Shown one piece after another: positions 31,629 through 44,787 of a DNA stretch of 64,000 bases. Position numbers and translations under genes: made by a program. This DNA is from Aphrocallistes beatrix. Lineage: Eukaryota > Porifera > Hexactinellida > Sceptrulophora > Aphrocallistidae. The notes below the pieces were generated by a model. It had not been told where the DNA came from. It made no database searches and saw nothing but the letters and a program-made list of their open reading frames with translations. The stretch is from NCBI GenBank assembly GCA_963281255.1, contig OY725488.1, positions 8,033,524 through 8,097,523 on the forward strand, read 5' to 3'. The number at the start of each line of letters is the position of its first letter. Positions within the stretch are counted from its first letter, which is position 1.

Positions 31629-31795
31629 GGACATACCTAATTTACGGAACGGAACCATTCCGTGAAATCTGAATACCTAATTTACGGAATTTGACGGAAC
31701 GGTTCCGGAATTTTAAATACCTATTTTACGGAATATCCCATTCCGGATATTATAAGTACCTAATTTACGGAACATTCCGTAAATTAGGTATGTCC
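31629..31795. mobile_element. Palindromic MITE built of ACCTAATTTACGGAA units
   Basis: Termini GGACATACCTAATTTACGGA and TCCGTAAATTAGGTATGTCC are perfect inverted repeats. Three further direct copies of the TACCTAATTTACGG word lie inside. The flanks CTTTAACA and CTTTTAACT resemble a target duplication. Confidence 0.75.
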
Positions 31796-32639
31796 CTTTT
31801 AACTATATTCCAGTATTAGAGACCTTGCCACATGTTTCTCCATGATCTTTTCCTTTCTTATCAGCCTGTTTGCTTGTAGACAATCGGACTATACAAAATC
31901 TTAGAGTATATCATCAATTGCTTTGACTTCACAGGCACAATCTTGGGGAGTTAAATTCTTTCAGTGATTTCCAAGGGAACCAGTCAACTCGTAGCAACTA
32001 CCAACTCGTTCAAAAGCACTAAGCCAACTCGTACTAAATACCAAATGTAATGTACGATTTCTATAGCATTTTAAGAACTGTAAGATTTTCTGTTGACTTG
32101 GTACAAGTTGGAATGTGGAACGAGTTGGCATGTTATTAGAATTGGCATGTGGTACGTGATACTGGCATTCGTTTCCAAGGTATGTTAAGGTTTCATTCAT
32201 CGTCACAAGAGGCAGGCTTTACTAAACTCTAGAACAGCACTGCTTAGTAAAATTTTCTGAGTGTGACTTCTTAACAGGCCCGAAGAGGATCAACCCCCCC
32301 GGTCCCAGTCCCATCTCAATGGTCCACTGCCTTCTTGAATGAGCTGTCCTGTCCCGTTACAACTGTTTTTCATACGTATTCTCAGAATCATCAATTTGTT
32401 AGATAAATCTCGTCTGGCTACTGGAACAGGTTCACAATTTACACGATCTGGGGAATAGTTACTCTACATCCGGAAATAGAACAGTGGATATCGTGAAAAT
32501 AGATATTAAAGCAGCTAAAAATAAATCAAAAGATATAATATAAGTCAAAAGGTGTAGAAAACTGCTTTTTAGTGGGCCAGGGTAAAATATTTATAAATAA
32601 ATAATCAAATATTTAACAAAATGTTGATTGGAAGTTTGT
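31796..32639. other. Intergenic, no gene seen
   Basis: Contains scattered CAACTCGT/ACGAGTTG words (about 31985-32130) that suggest a decayed inverted-repeat element. No supported coding region. Confidence 0.4.
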
Positions 32640-32813
32640 GGAGCTTTTGTTTGTGGAATGATATCGATTATAAAAGTAAGACAGACGTATTTAGAGATGT
32701 TGTCTACCTTATAATTAATCAATGTGAGCCTAGGCGTCCGAAGGACACCTCTGGCGGACACAGAGTGACCACCAGCCGCGCAGCGCAAGCAAGCGAAGCA
32801 CACTTGTATTAAA
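32640..32813 (+). mobile_element. Hairpin-tailed family copy (3' part)
   Basis: Carries ATATCGATTATAAAAGTAAG, GACAGACGTATTTAGAGATG and ATAATTAATCAATGTGA, then the GC-rich tail GGCGGACACAGAGTG and CCGCGCAGCGCAAGCAAGCG, then AAGCACACTTGT. It is the reverse orientation of the copies at 60235 and 60969. Confidence 0.7.
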
Positions 32814-33074
32814 TATTGCTAAAATAATTATATATCAAAAAACTGCTGGCTCTTTTAAGGCTAATATTTTAAATATTAAGATTTATCGTAAATTAAGCGT
32901 GTTTTTCTCATCATTTCGCCATTATTCAGGAAAAAAAATTGAATAATTATAGAATAATTGTAAATAATTTTAATGAACCCAATTTTTCTTCTCCCGTTAT
33001 GAATTCATGATTAATCGTAGATAAATGACATTTTAGCAGCCAATTAGAAAGTAATCAACCGTTTCTTTGACATC

Positions 33075-33152
33075 CCCAGGCACCCGCGCCGACCCTTGAC
33101 ACGCAGTGTCTGCAAGCCGCGCAGCGCAAGCAAGCGAATAGTGCTTGTTTTA
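33075..33152 (+). mobile_element. Hairpin-tailed family, tail only
   Basis: GACACGCAGTGTC hairpin followed by AGCCGCGCAGCGCAAGCAAG and a degenerate end (GCGAATAGTGCTTGT). Only about 80 bp of the tail are recognisable. It lies 330 bp upstream of the spatacsin start codon. Confidence 0.65.
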
Positions 33153-33480
33153 AAATAAATTTTTTGAAGTTTGTCCATATTGATTGGTGAACTGTGAAAG
33201 GACAATATGTTTTAGATCTTTTTAGTCGAAATTTTATGTATAGTTTTTTGCACATGTATTGCTAGTTACTTATGAATAGGCTGTTCATTCAATCATTTGT
33301 TGCAATCTATTGTAAGATTCTTTCGCATGCTATCTGCTGATTCTGACATGATACTTCTAAATCTATTCATGAAGCTTGATTATTAGATATAATACCTGGA
33401 TACGACGTGTCTACATCGTCTATTATACTTGCATTCCTTCACTTGAGTCTTGATGCACTCAGTCTTTAGCAATATTTTCG

Positions 33481-36400
33481 ATGGCTGATCTTGGAAGCAG
33501 AGAAGAGTTGGGAGGAGAGGAGTCTCCTGCTACTCACAACCTCGTACTCACTAAACTCCGACAAATGTCATTTCCACACGCATCTCAGGTTTCTCGCATC
33601 TGCGTCAGTCCTGACTCCCAGATCTTAGCAGTCACACTCCAGTTAGACGAGAAAGGGCCAACTCAATTGTGCCTGTTCTACCATTTCCCTAAGCCCCCTC
33701 TCCTTGCATGCGGCTCTTCGGGAGGCCCAGACACCTCCAGGATGGAGAGTCTGGCAGTTTGTAGCGCCTCCTCACATTTCTGGCTCACACCCTCTGCACC
33801 CTCGAGCTGGTGCAGAGGTAGGAACATCCTGGTCGTCCTCACGGCTGAGGGAGCTGACAGCTCCGTTCTGTGGATTGAGGTGTCAAACTCCGAGCATGGG
33901 TTGGCTCTTGTCACAGTCTCCTCTCTCACTCTACCCGACATGACCTCTCTCCTGATGCAGGACCCAAGGGCTATCTCCATCCAGGCCGCCCTACCCCTCC
34001 CTGAAGACCAGCTCCTCTCCTTCCAGCTGATTGACTGCAAGCACGATGAGGTGCTAATTGCCGCAGATCCCTGCTTCATCTTCCTCCTATCTCTCTCCTC
34101 TGAGCAGAAGGCGGGAGAAGAGTCACTCCCTTCTCACTCCCAGAAGTCCCCTCTACTCTCCACCATACTCCCTCTCTACCCTAGAGATGACCGCACCCCG
34201 CCTGTCTGCTCCCCCCTCGACTCGTTCAACTTGAACCCGCGAGAAATCGGGACACTCACAGGTGTCAACATCCGGGGTCCCATCCTGCTCTCTCTGTACA
34301 CTAGCGGTAGGATATTTCTGCACCATCTACCGTCAGGGGGGAACCTGGGCGTTCTCTCGATTCCCAGCTACATTCACCATGCTCTCAGCGAAGAAACAGA
34401 CACAGATACCGCCACCTGTCTATCTCCCCCCTACCTACGTTTCAGCGCACACCCTCACCTCGAGTATATCGTTGTCGCGAACAAAGAGAATTACGTCATC
34501 GTCCTTTATCTCCGGCGATATTTGGCTCTATTTCCTGCACATGTTAACCTGGGAGTTGTGGGAGTGCCGGCTAGTGTTCCGGTTGCGAGACCTGACAGTC
34601 GGACAGTTCGTCTTCATCCCGATCAGGAGGACCATCTCCTGAGAATCTCCCAAGTCAGACCTTCCCGACTCTCTTCCGACTCTCCTCTCTGGCAGCGGCG
34701 TCTCAAGCTGATGAGAGAGAGGCAGACCTCCCCCCACACCCCTCCTCCTCCTCCCGACCCGACTACTCCTCCCCCTGAGAGTCTCTTCAGCTTGACCTCA
34801 AGTTTGAGACACAGCCCTTTTGACAGCACCACGTCTCCTCCACTCGCTAGAACGTCCCCCGCCCCCCCTTCAGACCCGCAGCTCCTGGATAATCCGTTCT
34901 CTTCCCACTTCACACACGAGATTCCTTCCACGCCCTCTGATGGTTGTGTCTGGTTCTCGTCTCCCACAGTCACAGAACAGCTGCAGACATCTGTCATTTC
35001 CTGTCACCCAAACTCCTTCACGCTCTTCTACTCTCGACTCGACAGTCCAGACGAAATTGCACACGTGTGTGTGTTCTCGCAGCAGTCAGGAGAGAGATTG
35101 TCCACTCCCCTCGACCCCCTCTGTCTCCCCATCCACACGCACAGCCACACCTCTGACCGCCTCCTGCTGCTGCTGCAGGGGGAGTGGGCCGTGTGTCCGG
35201 TGGTGGGACTGTCCCGCCAGTCCCTCCTGGGCGGGATCCTGACTCACTGCGACGCCTCAGCAGCGGAGTTGCTGTGCCAGCACAACGGCTGGCAGCAGAG
35301 CTTGCTGCCCGTGTCCGTTCTGAGAGAGTCGCTGGCGCACAAACAGCTGGACTCCGTCTGCTTCTACCTGAGGATGCGACGGACGCGGGAAGGGGAGCTG
35401 GAGCTGGTGGGGGGGACGGGTACAGGGGGAGAGGAAGTCAATGGGCTCCCTATGCCTCATGCCTCCATCAAGCAGTCCATCGACACTCTGTACGGGACGC
35501 TACGCGGCTCTTTCAAGGACTCGTACGAGGCGCAGTTCAGCAGTCAGATCCTGAACCTATCCCACAAGTTCCTTCTCTTCCTTCTGGTCAGATTCTCTGC
35601 CACTTCACACCCTGGCCCCGACACAGGGGGAGAAGGAACCATCGGCGATGAGTTCATCGCTTCACAGCTCTCCATCTTCAGACAGTTCATGAGTGTGGAC
35701 ACGGTCACGCCTGGGTCCACAGAGCGCGTGGGCTCCCTCGTCGACAGGGAGTTCCCAGAGGCGGAGAGCGGAGAGGGTGCAGAGGCGAGCACCCCTGCGG
35801 AGTGGAGACACATGCGGCGGAGTGACATCATCAGGGACGGGCTGGACAGACAGAATCTGCCCCTCGCCCAGACCTACCTGCACTCGCGTCTGGAGGAGCA
35901 GGTGAGGAGCCAGGGCGGGCCCGAGAGCGCGGCTAGCCCCCTCGACCTGAGGCACCGCTCCTCCGAGATCAGCTGGCTCGGGATCAAGCGGCTGGTGCTG
36001 CACCTGGCCTACCAATGCCTGGAGCGGGAGGACCCGGCCAAGTGCGAGCAGAGGCTGGCCATCGCGGGGCCCTGCGTCACGGAGATGTTCCGGTACATCG
36101 CCATGCACTCCTGCAGCCGGTTCGCCAGGTCCGTCCTCTTCTCTGAGCTGAAGTCCCGCGGTGAGTTGGACGAGGAGGAGGTCAATCTCCTGGAGTACTC
36201 GCACATCCTAGAGCACACCTACCCTTCCGCCAGCTACAAACAGTCCCTCTCCCACGCCCAGAAGATCTCGAAGCTGTCCCCTTCCACTCATCCCGAGTAC
36301 CCTTCCTTCAAAGACACGCCCCCTCCCTCGCTCATCACGGACCTGTGGTGGACCGGGGAGTTGGAAGAGAAGATCCCGGAGTCATTCGGAGCGGACAAAC

Positions 36401-39400
36401 CTCTCCTCTCCTCCTCCTCTCCGGGAAAGCGGGACGCCTACTACTTCGCAGGGACGTTCTCCTGGCTGCGGAGGGAGTCCCCTCAGGAGCGGGACTCGCT
36501 GCTGATGGAGGGGTTCCTCCTCAAGGAGGAGCACCACTCCCAGGAGTGCAGACAGGTGCTGCCCCCTCACACCCTCCTCCGCCTCTACGTCACCTCCCAG
36601 TTGGGACTGAGGGCGGGGCGACACGTGAGCAGACTGGGCAAGGACGCACAGATGCGAGAAAGTCTCGCGGGATCTGTCACTGCGGTTCTGGAAGAGGCCG
36701 AGAGGGCGACTAGCTTCACTCGGCGTATCCTGACCTCTGAGCTCACTGAGGTGGGAATAGTCCCCTCTCCTCCTACCGAACCTGTCCTCTTCTTGTCCAG
36801 GGTATTCCGAGAGGTGTCAGAAAACAGCCTCCTCCTGTCACGGGCTCCCTCCCTCAAAAGGACAAAGGGGCGCCTCGAAGAATTCCTGTTGCAACTGTCC
36901 TGCTACTCGGCAGCAGAGGGATGTGCCAGCTTCCTCTCCCTCTGCCTAGAAGACCTCTCCTCCAGCCACACCCTCCCCGCCAGCCGACTGCTGTCTGTGC
37001 TCACACAGAGAGATGAGGCAGAGGCAGCACCTGTCTGGATTGAGATGCTCGTCATCTCGCAGCACCTGTACACACCTGACAGCAAGGAGATGTCGTTCAA
37101 AGAGGCAATGTTTCGATACAGCATTGCTAATGCCAGGTTCTTATAACTCTATTAGTCTTGGAACTCTGCATAAAGAGTTGCTCTGACTTTACCTCTCTTC
37201 ACAGATACATCCTGGAGCAGCCTCACATCCAGTTAGCGGATACATTCCTTCTCTCTAAAGCTCTCATCCCTCTCGCCACCCTCGTCTACTCGCCGGTGCC
37301 TCTGGAGCAAACGATCGGGGGGTCGGCGGACTACTCTGTCCCCAGAGAGACGTTCATCCAGGCGATACAGCCCTACCCTAAGCTGCTGGGCGCGCTGTTC
37401 CCCTCAGGAGTGAGGGCGGGGTCTGGTTTCTCCGCCCCGCTTCAGGAAGTGACCGTGTACGAGCTGCTGCAAGGCAGCGTCCCTTTCAACCTTCACCAGA
37501 TGTTTGCTTGGCAGGTAAGACAGTCTCGTAACTACGCTGCATTCTGCAGATGTATTGACCGTGTCTCTCTAGTCCACTAACTGCTTGAGTGAGAAAACCT
37601 CCGAGTTAGAACATTCCAGAACTGCCCCACCCTCTGCTATGCACAAAGACTTCCCTCACTTCTCCAGCTCTCAGCTCTCACAGACGTACGGCTACCCCCA
37701 GAGACTGGACTACGTCCACTACCTCAGCAAGGGAAACCCCGCATTCGCGTATGCCAACCTCCTGGCTGCGGACCCCAAGATCGAGTCCAAGTACTGCTCC
37801 AAGCGCATGAAGGCCGTCTGCCAGAGGGTGTACCGGCTGGGACTGAGTCAGTTCAGCGCGCCAAAGATCACCGCCGCCTGCGCCGCTCTGATGGAGATGC
37901 TCGGCTGGGATTCCGCGCCCTTCCGCACAGACATCGTTCTCCTCAACCTGCTGGTGCAGCACCAGGGACTCAATGGTAATGCTTGGTTTATCTCTAATCC
38001 CCGCCTGAATGTTAGGTAATTAGTCACTCTCTTAGCTCAGATCAAGCAGCACGCTCTCTCCCTCCAGGACGGACTCTCACACCAGCCGCAGGAGGCTAGC
38101 TCCCCACACCCGGGGATCTCCGCCATCCCCCTCCACGCCGAGGAGGTGTTCAAGGGACTGCTGGCCTCAGGGGAACTGCCAGTGAACAACTTCGCAGCGG
38201 CTGAAGTGTGGGCTGTGCTGGAGACATTCTGTCAGTACCACGACCTCCCTCCCACCAGGGGGTACCTCGCGAGGTGCGCCTCTGCCAACTTGTGGCCGCA
38301 GCTGCTCTCCTACGCCCAGATGTGGAGCTGTCCCCCCAAGCTGCTGCTCCAAGTGGTCCGGGAGCACTTCCTGGACTCAGAGATCCGGGAGCACCTGGAG
38401 ACCAGCGTCCTCGTGATGCTGGACAAGAGCGGTCCCCGCACTGAGCGCAGCAAGAAGAAACCCAACCACAAGCAATCTTGCAGGAACAGCAACCCCGCAC
38501 AGAAGAGGGACGGCGAGCGAGAGACGGCGGCCGTCAGGAAGATATCTCTGCTCAATGAACCTACAGCGGTGCCAAGGAGCCCTCTTCATGGGGACTCAGT
38601 CCCCCCAGAGATATTCGAGTTGCTGCCCTTGGACAGGAGCTCGCGGCACGACAGGAGTGAGGACCTGTTCGAGCTGATCTGTGCCTCCCAGATCTGCTCC
38701 TACCCCACCGCGCGCACGCTGCTGGCATTCGGGGTCTCCCTCCGGAGGAACATCCTCCCCATCATGGCCACTTGCTTCCTCCCGCAGACCCCGGATGTCC
38801 TGTACGAGGAGGGGGAAGAGGTACCGCCCCCTCCTCCATCTCAAGCAGAATGCGGGAGCATCATGGACTGTCTGTGTGTGTGGATTTTCTGCAAACTTGC
38901 CACGACTCGAGAACTCATCACGGCTATACAGTCACTCGGCATCGTTCAGAGCTCGCCCCCGGTCCCATTGCACCAGTCCTCCCTGCTGCAGTGGCACCAG
39001 TGGCAGCTGTCAGACCTGGAGCGCGTTTGTGTCTGTCTGTCCGCAGACATGCCTTCCTACGGAATCATCCTGGAGCAAGCCTTCCGCTTCTTCGACCACG
39101 AGAACCCCTTCTTCTTCTTCCTGCGGTTCGTGGAGACGTACGCGCTGCACTCGTTCGATCAGTCCCAGCGCCAGCTGGAAGGCTTCCTCGTCTCCATGAA
39201 GAAGCTCTGTTCCGGGGAGCAGCAGTACCCTAAGACGAGTCTCGGTTCCCCCAAGTGGGTGAGTGACCTCACCTCCCTCTGTCTGCTGCAGATGCTTGCG
39301 CACCCAATCACCCCTTGGCACCACATCTCCCTCCTCACGACCGTCATCAAGGCCCTGGAGAGAGTGCCTCAGCCGTACAAGCTGCCTAAGAACGAGGCAT

Positions 39401-41934
39401 ACGACCCCTCGCAATCTGACAGCTTCACGGGATACCCTGTCCCGCTGGGCGAGCTGCTGGACACACAGACACTCTCACAGCTGCTCTCAGTGATGCAGCG
39501 GGTGGAGAGGGTGCCTATTGAAATCACCTCCAGATGCACCCTCCCCGTCATACCGGACATCCCTACCTCCGCCTGGTTCAACACCCTGTCCCGCCCCCTG
39601 CCCACTGTTCTGCCCCCGCAGGAGCTCATCTCACAGCTGGCAGACCTCGACCTCACAGAGGTGGTGCAGCAGGTGTGTGCCATCGTGGACGTCTACCCCA
39701 CCAAGGCCGTGCTCAGGTCCTTCCAGCTCCGCTACCAGCGACTAGCGCGCTCCTCCTGGTGGCACCTGCTCAAGAACAGGCTGGCCTTCTGGCAGGGCTG
39801 CGACACAGCTCTGCAGTACACGACTGGAGACGTGAACTTGGTTGCTGAGTTCTTCGAGTTGATTGCCTCCAGCTGTCCGCTGGAGGGCGGCGAGGGGGCA
39901 GGGGGTAGATCCATGTACAGTGACACAATTCTGCTGAGACAGCTGGCGCTAGACTGGCACTTGAAGTGTCCTACTCCGGACCCAGTGAAAGTGTCCGAGC
40001 TCAAAAAGCTGGTCTGGCTGTCTCGCCTTGAGTGGATCACCTCGAGTGCTGATCCCAAGCTGTGTCTCGGGGACGTTCTCTCTCTGCAGTCCAAGAACAG
40101 TGACTCGATAGGCTTCTACGACATCTCTCAGCTCTGCACCACACAGCCTCCTGACCGCCTCCTCACGCCCACGGACTCGGACCAGCTCAACCAGCGAGAG
40201 AGGAACGCTCTTGACATCACTCTCGGATACTTGCTGGACAGCAACCTCGTCCACCTGGCGCTGGAGCTGGCGGATCTGTTCAAGTACCGGCCTCTGAACC
40301 TGGTCATTGTCTCCACGTGCATCTGTCTAGCTCAGAAACTGATAGAGCAGAAAGACGTGCACCCCGCCATCCTATCCATCCTCAGACAACCGGAAGGCAG
40401 CGGCGGAAGCTCTCTGCTAGCGCCGGATCTCCAGCTGATCCACTTCATACAGCTGTTCAGAGTTCGCCTGGAGCAGACAGACAGCCCCTCCCTCACCGGG
40501 GGGTCTCGCTGCCTCGAGAGGATCCAGGCCCTGATTCAGGTCAGCCAGGGACTGGTGATGAGCTACCAGGTGACTGCCAACGAGTCCACTCGCACCTCTC
40601 TCCTCACCATCCTCACCAGCGAGGAGCTGGGGCAGAAGTTCCAGCTCGCTCTCCCGTTTGTCCGCTCGTGCTGCGTGGACCCCTCAAAGCTGTCCCGCTT
40701 CCTGGAGAGATGCGTCTACATCACTCTCTGCAGACACTTCGGCCACAGCTATGAGGAGGAGCCGGATGATCCGGTCATGGTGAGACCGGTCTTCGACGTG
40801 GATTGTAAGTCCGAGCTGTTCTCCGAGCTGAGTCGCGTGTGCGATGAAGCGGAGTTGGGCAGGTTGCTGCTGCAGCACGCCAGCAAGGACATGCAGATAG
40901 CTCAGGTCAGCAAGTCGCCGCCCAAGCTTGCACTCCTTCAGGTTTCCGTCGAGCTGCTCATCCGAGCAGAGACCTCTCTCTCCAACGCGTGCCAGCTAGA
41001 TCAGATCTCAGCTCTCATCAACTCCACGCTCACTCTGGCCAAGCTGCTCACTCTGCGCCAGTCCTGGTCCTTGCTAGCCCGGCTGCTGACAGGGATAGGC
41101 AGGTTCCACGAGCTGTCCGCCATTCTGGAGATCTTCGTCAATCACGAACAGCTGGAGTACCTGCTGAAGAAAGGATTGGAGAAGGAAGAACTGCTGAAAA
41201 CGGCTCTTCTCAAGTTCTTAGTCAAACACCATGAGAATGACATTGACAAACTCACGATTGTAGCCATGCGGTTCAACCTGTACAGAGGCCTGGGCGAGAC
41301 CTGTGTGAAGCAGGCTAAGATAATGCTGCGGAAACTGACGCGGGATTACCCCAAGCTGGAAGACTTCCCGGATGTGCAGGAGAGAGTTCGCGAGGCCTGC
41401 AAACTATTCTGCAACGCTGCTACGTACTACAGCCAGGACGAGTGCTATCTGCAGTCCGCCGAGTGTAAGCAGCAGGCCCGTCTCATGTGCGTGCAGAGCA
41501 GACTCCTCCCTCACAACATCGTGGTCATCAACGTGACCAGGACCATGATCCGAGGTATCCTCTCCTCGCAGAGCAAAAATGTTGGATTCTCCGAGGCGCT
41601 CATTATCGTGGAGGCCTATAGTCTCAATAGCGCCAAGGGGTGGGGCGACATTCTACACGGTCGCTGTGTCTGCCACAAGAATAACACCTTTTTAAGCAAT
41701 TACATTTCAAAGCTACCTTTCGATCCCAATGTTTACAAACACCTTGTCAACCGCTTTACGACGGAGAACATCAAGAATACGGATTCTAGAGAGAATCTCA
41801 TCAACATCCTGAACACCATTCCTGACCTAGTGGTGAAGGAGACGCTCCTCGGAGAACTTCCTGTCCCCTCAGTTAGGCTTAAGTCACAGCATGCATTTCC
41901 AGAAGGTCTAGTTTCAGAACTGCAGAGTCTTTGA
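33481..41934 (+). CDS. SPG11: Spatacsin (SPG11 homologue)
   Basis: Spatacsin acts with spastizin and the AP-5 adaptor in lysosome reformation and endolysosomal trafficking; human loss causes spastic paraplegia 11. Exons 33481-37136, 37205-37514, 37573-37975 and 38036-41934 join in phase to 2755 residues (human 2443). The introns are only 58-68 bp. The last 300 residues carry the conserved spatacsin C-terminal domain: KEELLKTALLKFLVKHHEND, the Cys/Gln-rich SAECKQQARLMCVQ, FSEALIIVEAYSL, and the family-typical W..IL followed by FLSNYISKLPFDPNVYKHLV. The N-terminal half is a beta-propeller-like region with a Pro-rich insert at about 415-440; the middle is helical and Leu-rich. No membrane segments are evident. 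Codon use is strongly C/G-ending, unlike RNF213 downstream. The ATG at 33481 opens the frame. The extra length comes from low-complexity inserts in the first exon and in the KKKPNHK region of exon 4. Confidence 0.9.
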
Positions 41935-42509
41935 AGAATCTATTTCAAGTAATTCCATCTTTTAAGAGGCATTTTGCGATTGTTTATATCTCGATGTTAA
42001 ATATTAATGGATGAATGATATTGACTATTATTTTATGAGCTTGTACAGATAGTAGCTTTAGTTTATCATTTAAAGTTTAATTTAGATAGTACAATTCATA
42101 TTCATCATCACGAAATGAAGATGCATTATATTATATATATTTTGTACTAAGTAAGGGCTAATTAGTTGGAGTTTCGCTTAGATCAACTTCTAGGTTCTAA
42201 TTGAGAATAAATTAGTCATTTGCTGTTGAAATTGCAATTAATTATGTATTAAATGCTTTGATATACATTGCCACAAACATCATTTCCAACACCCAAAAGT
42301 TCGTTTTAACCATCTGGCCAATATTTAGCACTATTTTCCTTGAAGGGGTTCCAACTCAGTAGAAGAAATTTAAATATCCAGTGTTTAATTTTATCCTTAT
42401 TAGTGGGTTTGCTTATAACACTTAGTGCAGGAATCCTATACCGTTTGATCCACCAGACTGCTACCTCTACTAATTAACTGTGTTCGATTGTTTTACTTTA
42501 GTTAAAATA
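41935..42509. other. Spatacsin 3' flank and upstream region of next gene
   Basis: A/T-rich. An AATAAA polyadenylation signal lies at 42206-42211, about 270 bp past the spatacsin stop. No repeat element or additional gene was seen. The in-frame stretch just before the next ATG (42480-42509) has no Met and is taken as 5' UTR. Confidence 0.5.
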
Positions 42510-43337
42510 ATGTCGACGAGAGTGGAATCTTGTCAGAAATTGTTTAGAATCGGTTGGCGGACTATAGACCCGAAACTTGGGTTTCCTTATCTCTCCAGCT
42601 ACTTCGTTCCAGCTGTGTGCTCCAGTGTTGGGCTCGTTTCTCCCTCTCTCCTCTATGATGTTGGGTTTCCGCTCTCTTTCTCTGCCCTCTACCTTTATGA
42701 CCTGGGCACATGTTGGACACAGGGAAATGTATATCTCCCTGGAGCCGTGTTTGCTCTATTAATGTTTGGACACAGTATTCGGCAGCTGAGTTTGACATTT
42801 TATCGACAAAAATCTCAACAGTACTTGGATAATTTGGCAAAATTTTTTCCAGAAGAGAAAAGCTCCTTCTTTAGTCTTATTTTCAATTGGCAGCACGTGT
42901 CACTGATTTGTTTTATCGGCAATGCACTTCCCTTTCTATTCATATCGAGAGCTGAGAGGTTCGACTGGCTCAGCATTTCCGGTATTAGCCTCATCGCTAT
43001 CTCTGCGATAGTCCAAGCAGCTGCTGATTACTGCAAAATATCTCACAAGAAGAAATATGGAGATACTTTCTGCGATACCGGGCTCTACTCCCTCTGTCGA
43101 CACCCCAACTATCTGGCTCAAGTCACTCTAACTCTAGGTCTCATTGTGACTTGTAGCTCAGCCGTCAGATGCTTTCCAAGGCTGATCTTCTTGGCTCTCC
43201 CTCACCTTCTATTTATGTTTCAGATGTTCTCTGTTACAAAGATGATGGCCAAGATGCAAGCAAGGAAGTATCAGAATAACTCTGACTATGCAAGGTACTC
43301 TGATCGAGTGAAGAAGATGATACCTTACATTTGGTGA
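42510..43337 (+). CDS. Multi-pass membrane protein, DUF1295 / steroid 5-alpha-reductase C-terminal-like
   Basis: Intronless, 275 residues. About six hydrophobic segments are visible (for example around residues 20-40, 45-60, 70-85, 120-140, 148-166, 203-220 and 225-240; exact count uncertain). Near the C-terminus DTGLYSLCRHPNYLAQVTLT matches the signature of the DUF1295/steroid-reductase/isoprenylcysteine-methyltransferase fold (G.Y...RHPNY), followed by a membrane helix and a basic end. In that superfamily this motif binds NADPH or S-adenosylmethionine. The actual substrate here cannot be told, and many DUF1295 members are uncharacterised. The ATG at 42510 is the first in frame. Gene is separate from spatacsin (575 bp gap). 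Confidence 0.8.
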   Translation: MSTRVESCQKLFRIGWRTIDPKLGFPYLSSYFVPAVCSSVGLVSPSLLYDVGFPLSFSALYLYDLGTCWTQGNVYLPGAVFALLMFGHSIRQLSLTFYRQKSQQYLDNLAKFFPEEKSSFFSLIFNWQHVSLICFIGNALPFLFISRAERFDWLSISGISLIAISAIVQAAADYCKISHKKKYGDTFCDTGLYSLCRHPNYLAQVTLTLGLIVTCSSAVRCFPRLIFLALPHLLFMFQMFSVTKMMAKMQARKYQNNSDYARYSDRVKKMIPYIW

Positions 43338-43861
43338 TGGTAGTTTTTAGAAGAGCGAATTGACATCGAATTTACGTAGTTTTTAGTAATGATATATGCC
43401 TTTATTTGATCCTGTGATCAACCCATTTTCAATGACAAAATTTCTAAGCTTGTCGTAGGTTTGTTCTGATAATCGAGATATCTTTCATGTCCTAGAAATT
43501 GTAAAGTGCACAATAATTTGCGTTTAGTTAATTGATAGCATTGTCTATGATTTAATCTATCGACCAAGTATTTATAAAAATTATAACTTTTATACACACC
43601 TTGGTAATTTAAATATTTTGAATTGTGATTTGAAAGTGATTTGCATACTTTTGACATGCATAATAGGAAGCTTTATTTATCTTTTATTATGAACTCTCGA
43701 ATCATGTCCTACTTAATACACCTATGGGTCACACATAGATAGCTGAAAAGAGGAAATGCCAGTTTATGATTTCTATTCTAGACTGCAGACTCTAGAGGAG
43801 AATTGGCATCTTATGGTTGCGAATCTGGCTTGTTTGGGGTATTCGAATATGCGATTTTAAT
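43338..43861. other. Intergenic, no gene seen
   Basis: A/T-rich flank with no clear polyadenylation hexamer or repeat. A minus-strand open stretch (43418-43657) has no recognisable content. Confidence 0.4.
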
Positions 43862-44225
43862 TGAGTCGCTTGATTCTGTACAACGATATTACCGGAATCT
43901 GTCCTACGACTATTTCGAGTTCAGAATCTGTCCTACGCCTGAGTTCGGAATCTGTCAGGGTCGCCGTGGGAATAGAATTTCAAAACCCATTCCCACAGGA
44001 TATCAGTGGGAATACCCACAAAAACGCACAGAAAAAACAACCAAAACCCAAAGAAAAGCCCACAAAACCCACTGGAAAACTCGGAATAATCGTAAGACAG
44101 ATTCTGAACTCAGGCGTAGGACAGATTCCGAACTCAGGTGTAGGACAGATTCCGAACTCGGAATAATCGTAGGACAGATTCCGAACTCAGGTGTAGGACA
44201 GATTCAGCTTTCCCTTTTAATTCTT
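43862..44225. mobile_element. Inverted array of GAATCTGTCCTACGCCTGAG repeats with nested CAGGGTCGCC insert
   Basis: The left side has GGAATCTGTCCTACGACT and GAATCTGTCCTACGCCTGAG units; the right side has the complementary TCAGGCGTAGGACAGATTC type units, four or more. Between them, from about 43957, is a piece starting CAGGGTCGCCGTGGGAATAG, related to the hAT-type element at 54966. A 204-codon open frame crosses the block but is repeat-encoded. Confidence 0.6.
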
Positions 44226-44654
44226 GTTAGAATCGTGTTAAGTGTAATTATTAGTAAATTGGCATTTCAACTTCAGGAATCTTCAGTCGGTCAACAGACC
44301 GATAGTACAGCTCCAGGGAGCATTAAATCTGAATATCATAATACATCGAGAAATACTAATTTTGGAGCAGAATACCTTAAATTAGCCATTGAGACCTCAA
44401 GCTCGCTTCTAGCTTAAAACAACTTTTTTATAATTTGTGGAAATATGCATACATACTTATTTATGTAATGAAATATTCACATTATTACTTTCAAACCGTA
44501 AAATTGGATTCTATACATTGAATATTAATCGTTGAGATATCGTTTCTACTTAAAATACAAATATATTTTTTTATCGCGATTCTGAATCACTCATCTGAAA
44601 GAAGAGGCAGATCTATTTAGTTCAAAAAAGTGATGAAATAATAATTGTAAAACC

Positions 44655-44658
<4 letters not shown>

Positions 44659-44743
<85 letters not shown>

Positions 44744-44787
44744 TACATATATGCATACACATTAATCGAGTTTTAATAGTAAGGATT
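44659..44787. repeat. (TA)n microsatellite plus hairpin-tailed family terminus
   Basis: About 82 bp of TA repeat (44659-44740), then ACATTAATCGAGTTTTAATA and GTAAGGAT, the same terminus seen at 26887 and 61640. It sits 125 bp upstream of the RNF213-type start codon, so it may lie in the promoter region. Confidence 0.85.

Noticed and set aside
30795-32285. Possible 1.5-kb element bounded by GGGGCCTTATTTACTAAAC and ...CTTAACAGGCCC
   Set aside because: End similarity is only a few bases and no internal structure or target duplication supports it.
43803-44417. 204-codon open frame with TDSELRRRTDSEL repeats
   Set aside because: It is encoded by the inverted GAATCTGTCCTACGCCTGAG repeats and a nested hAT-like piece, not by a gene.
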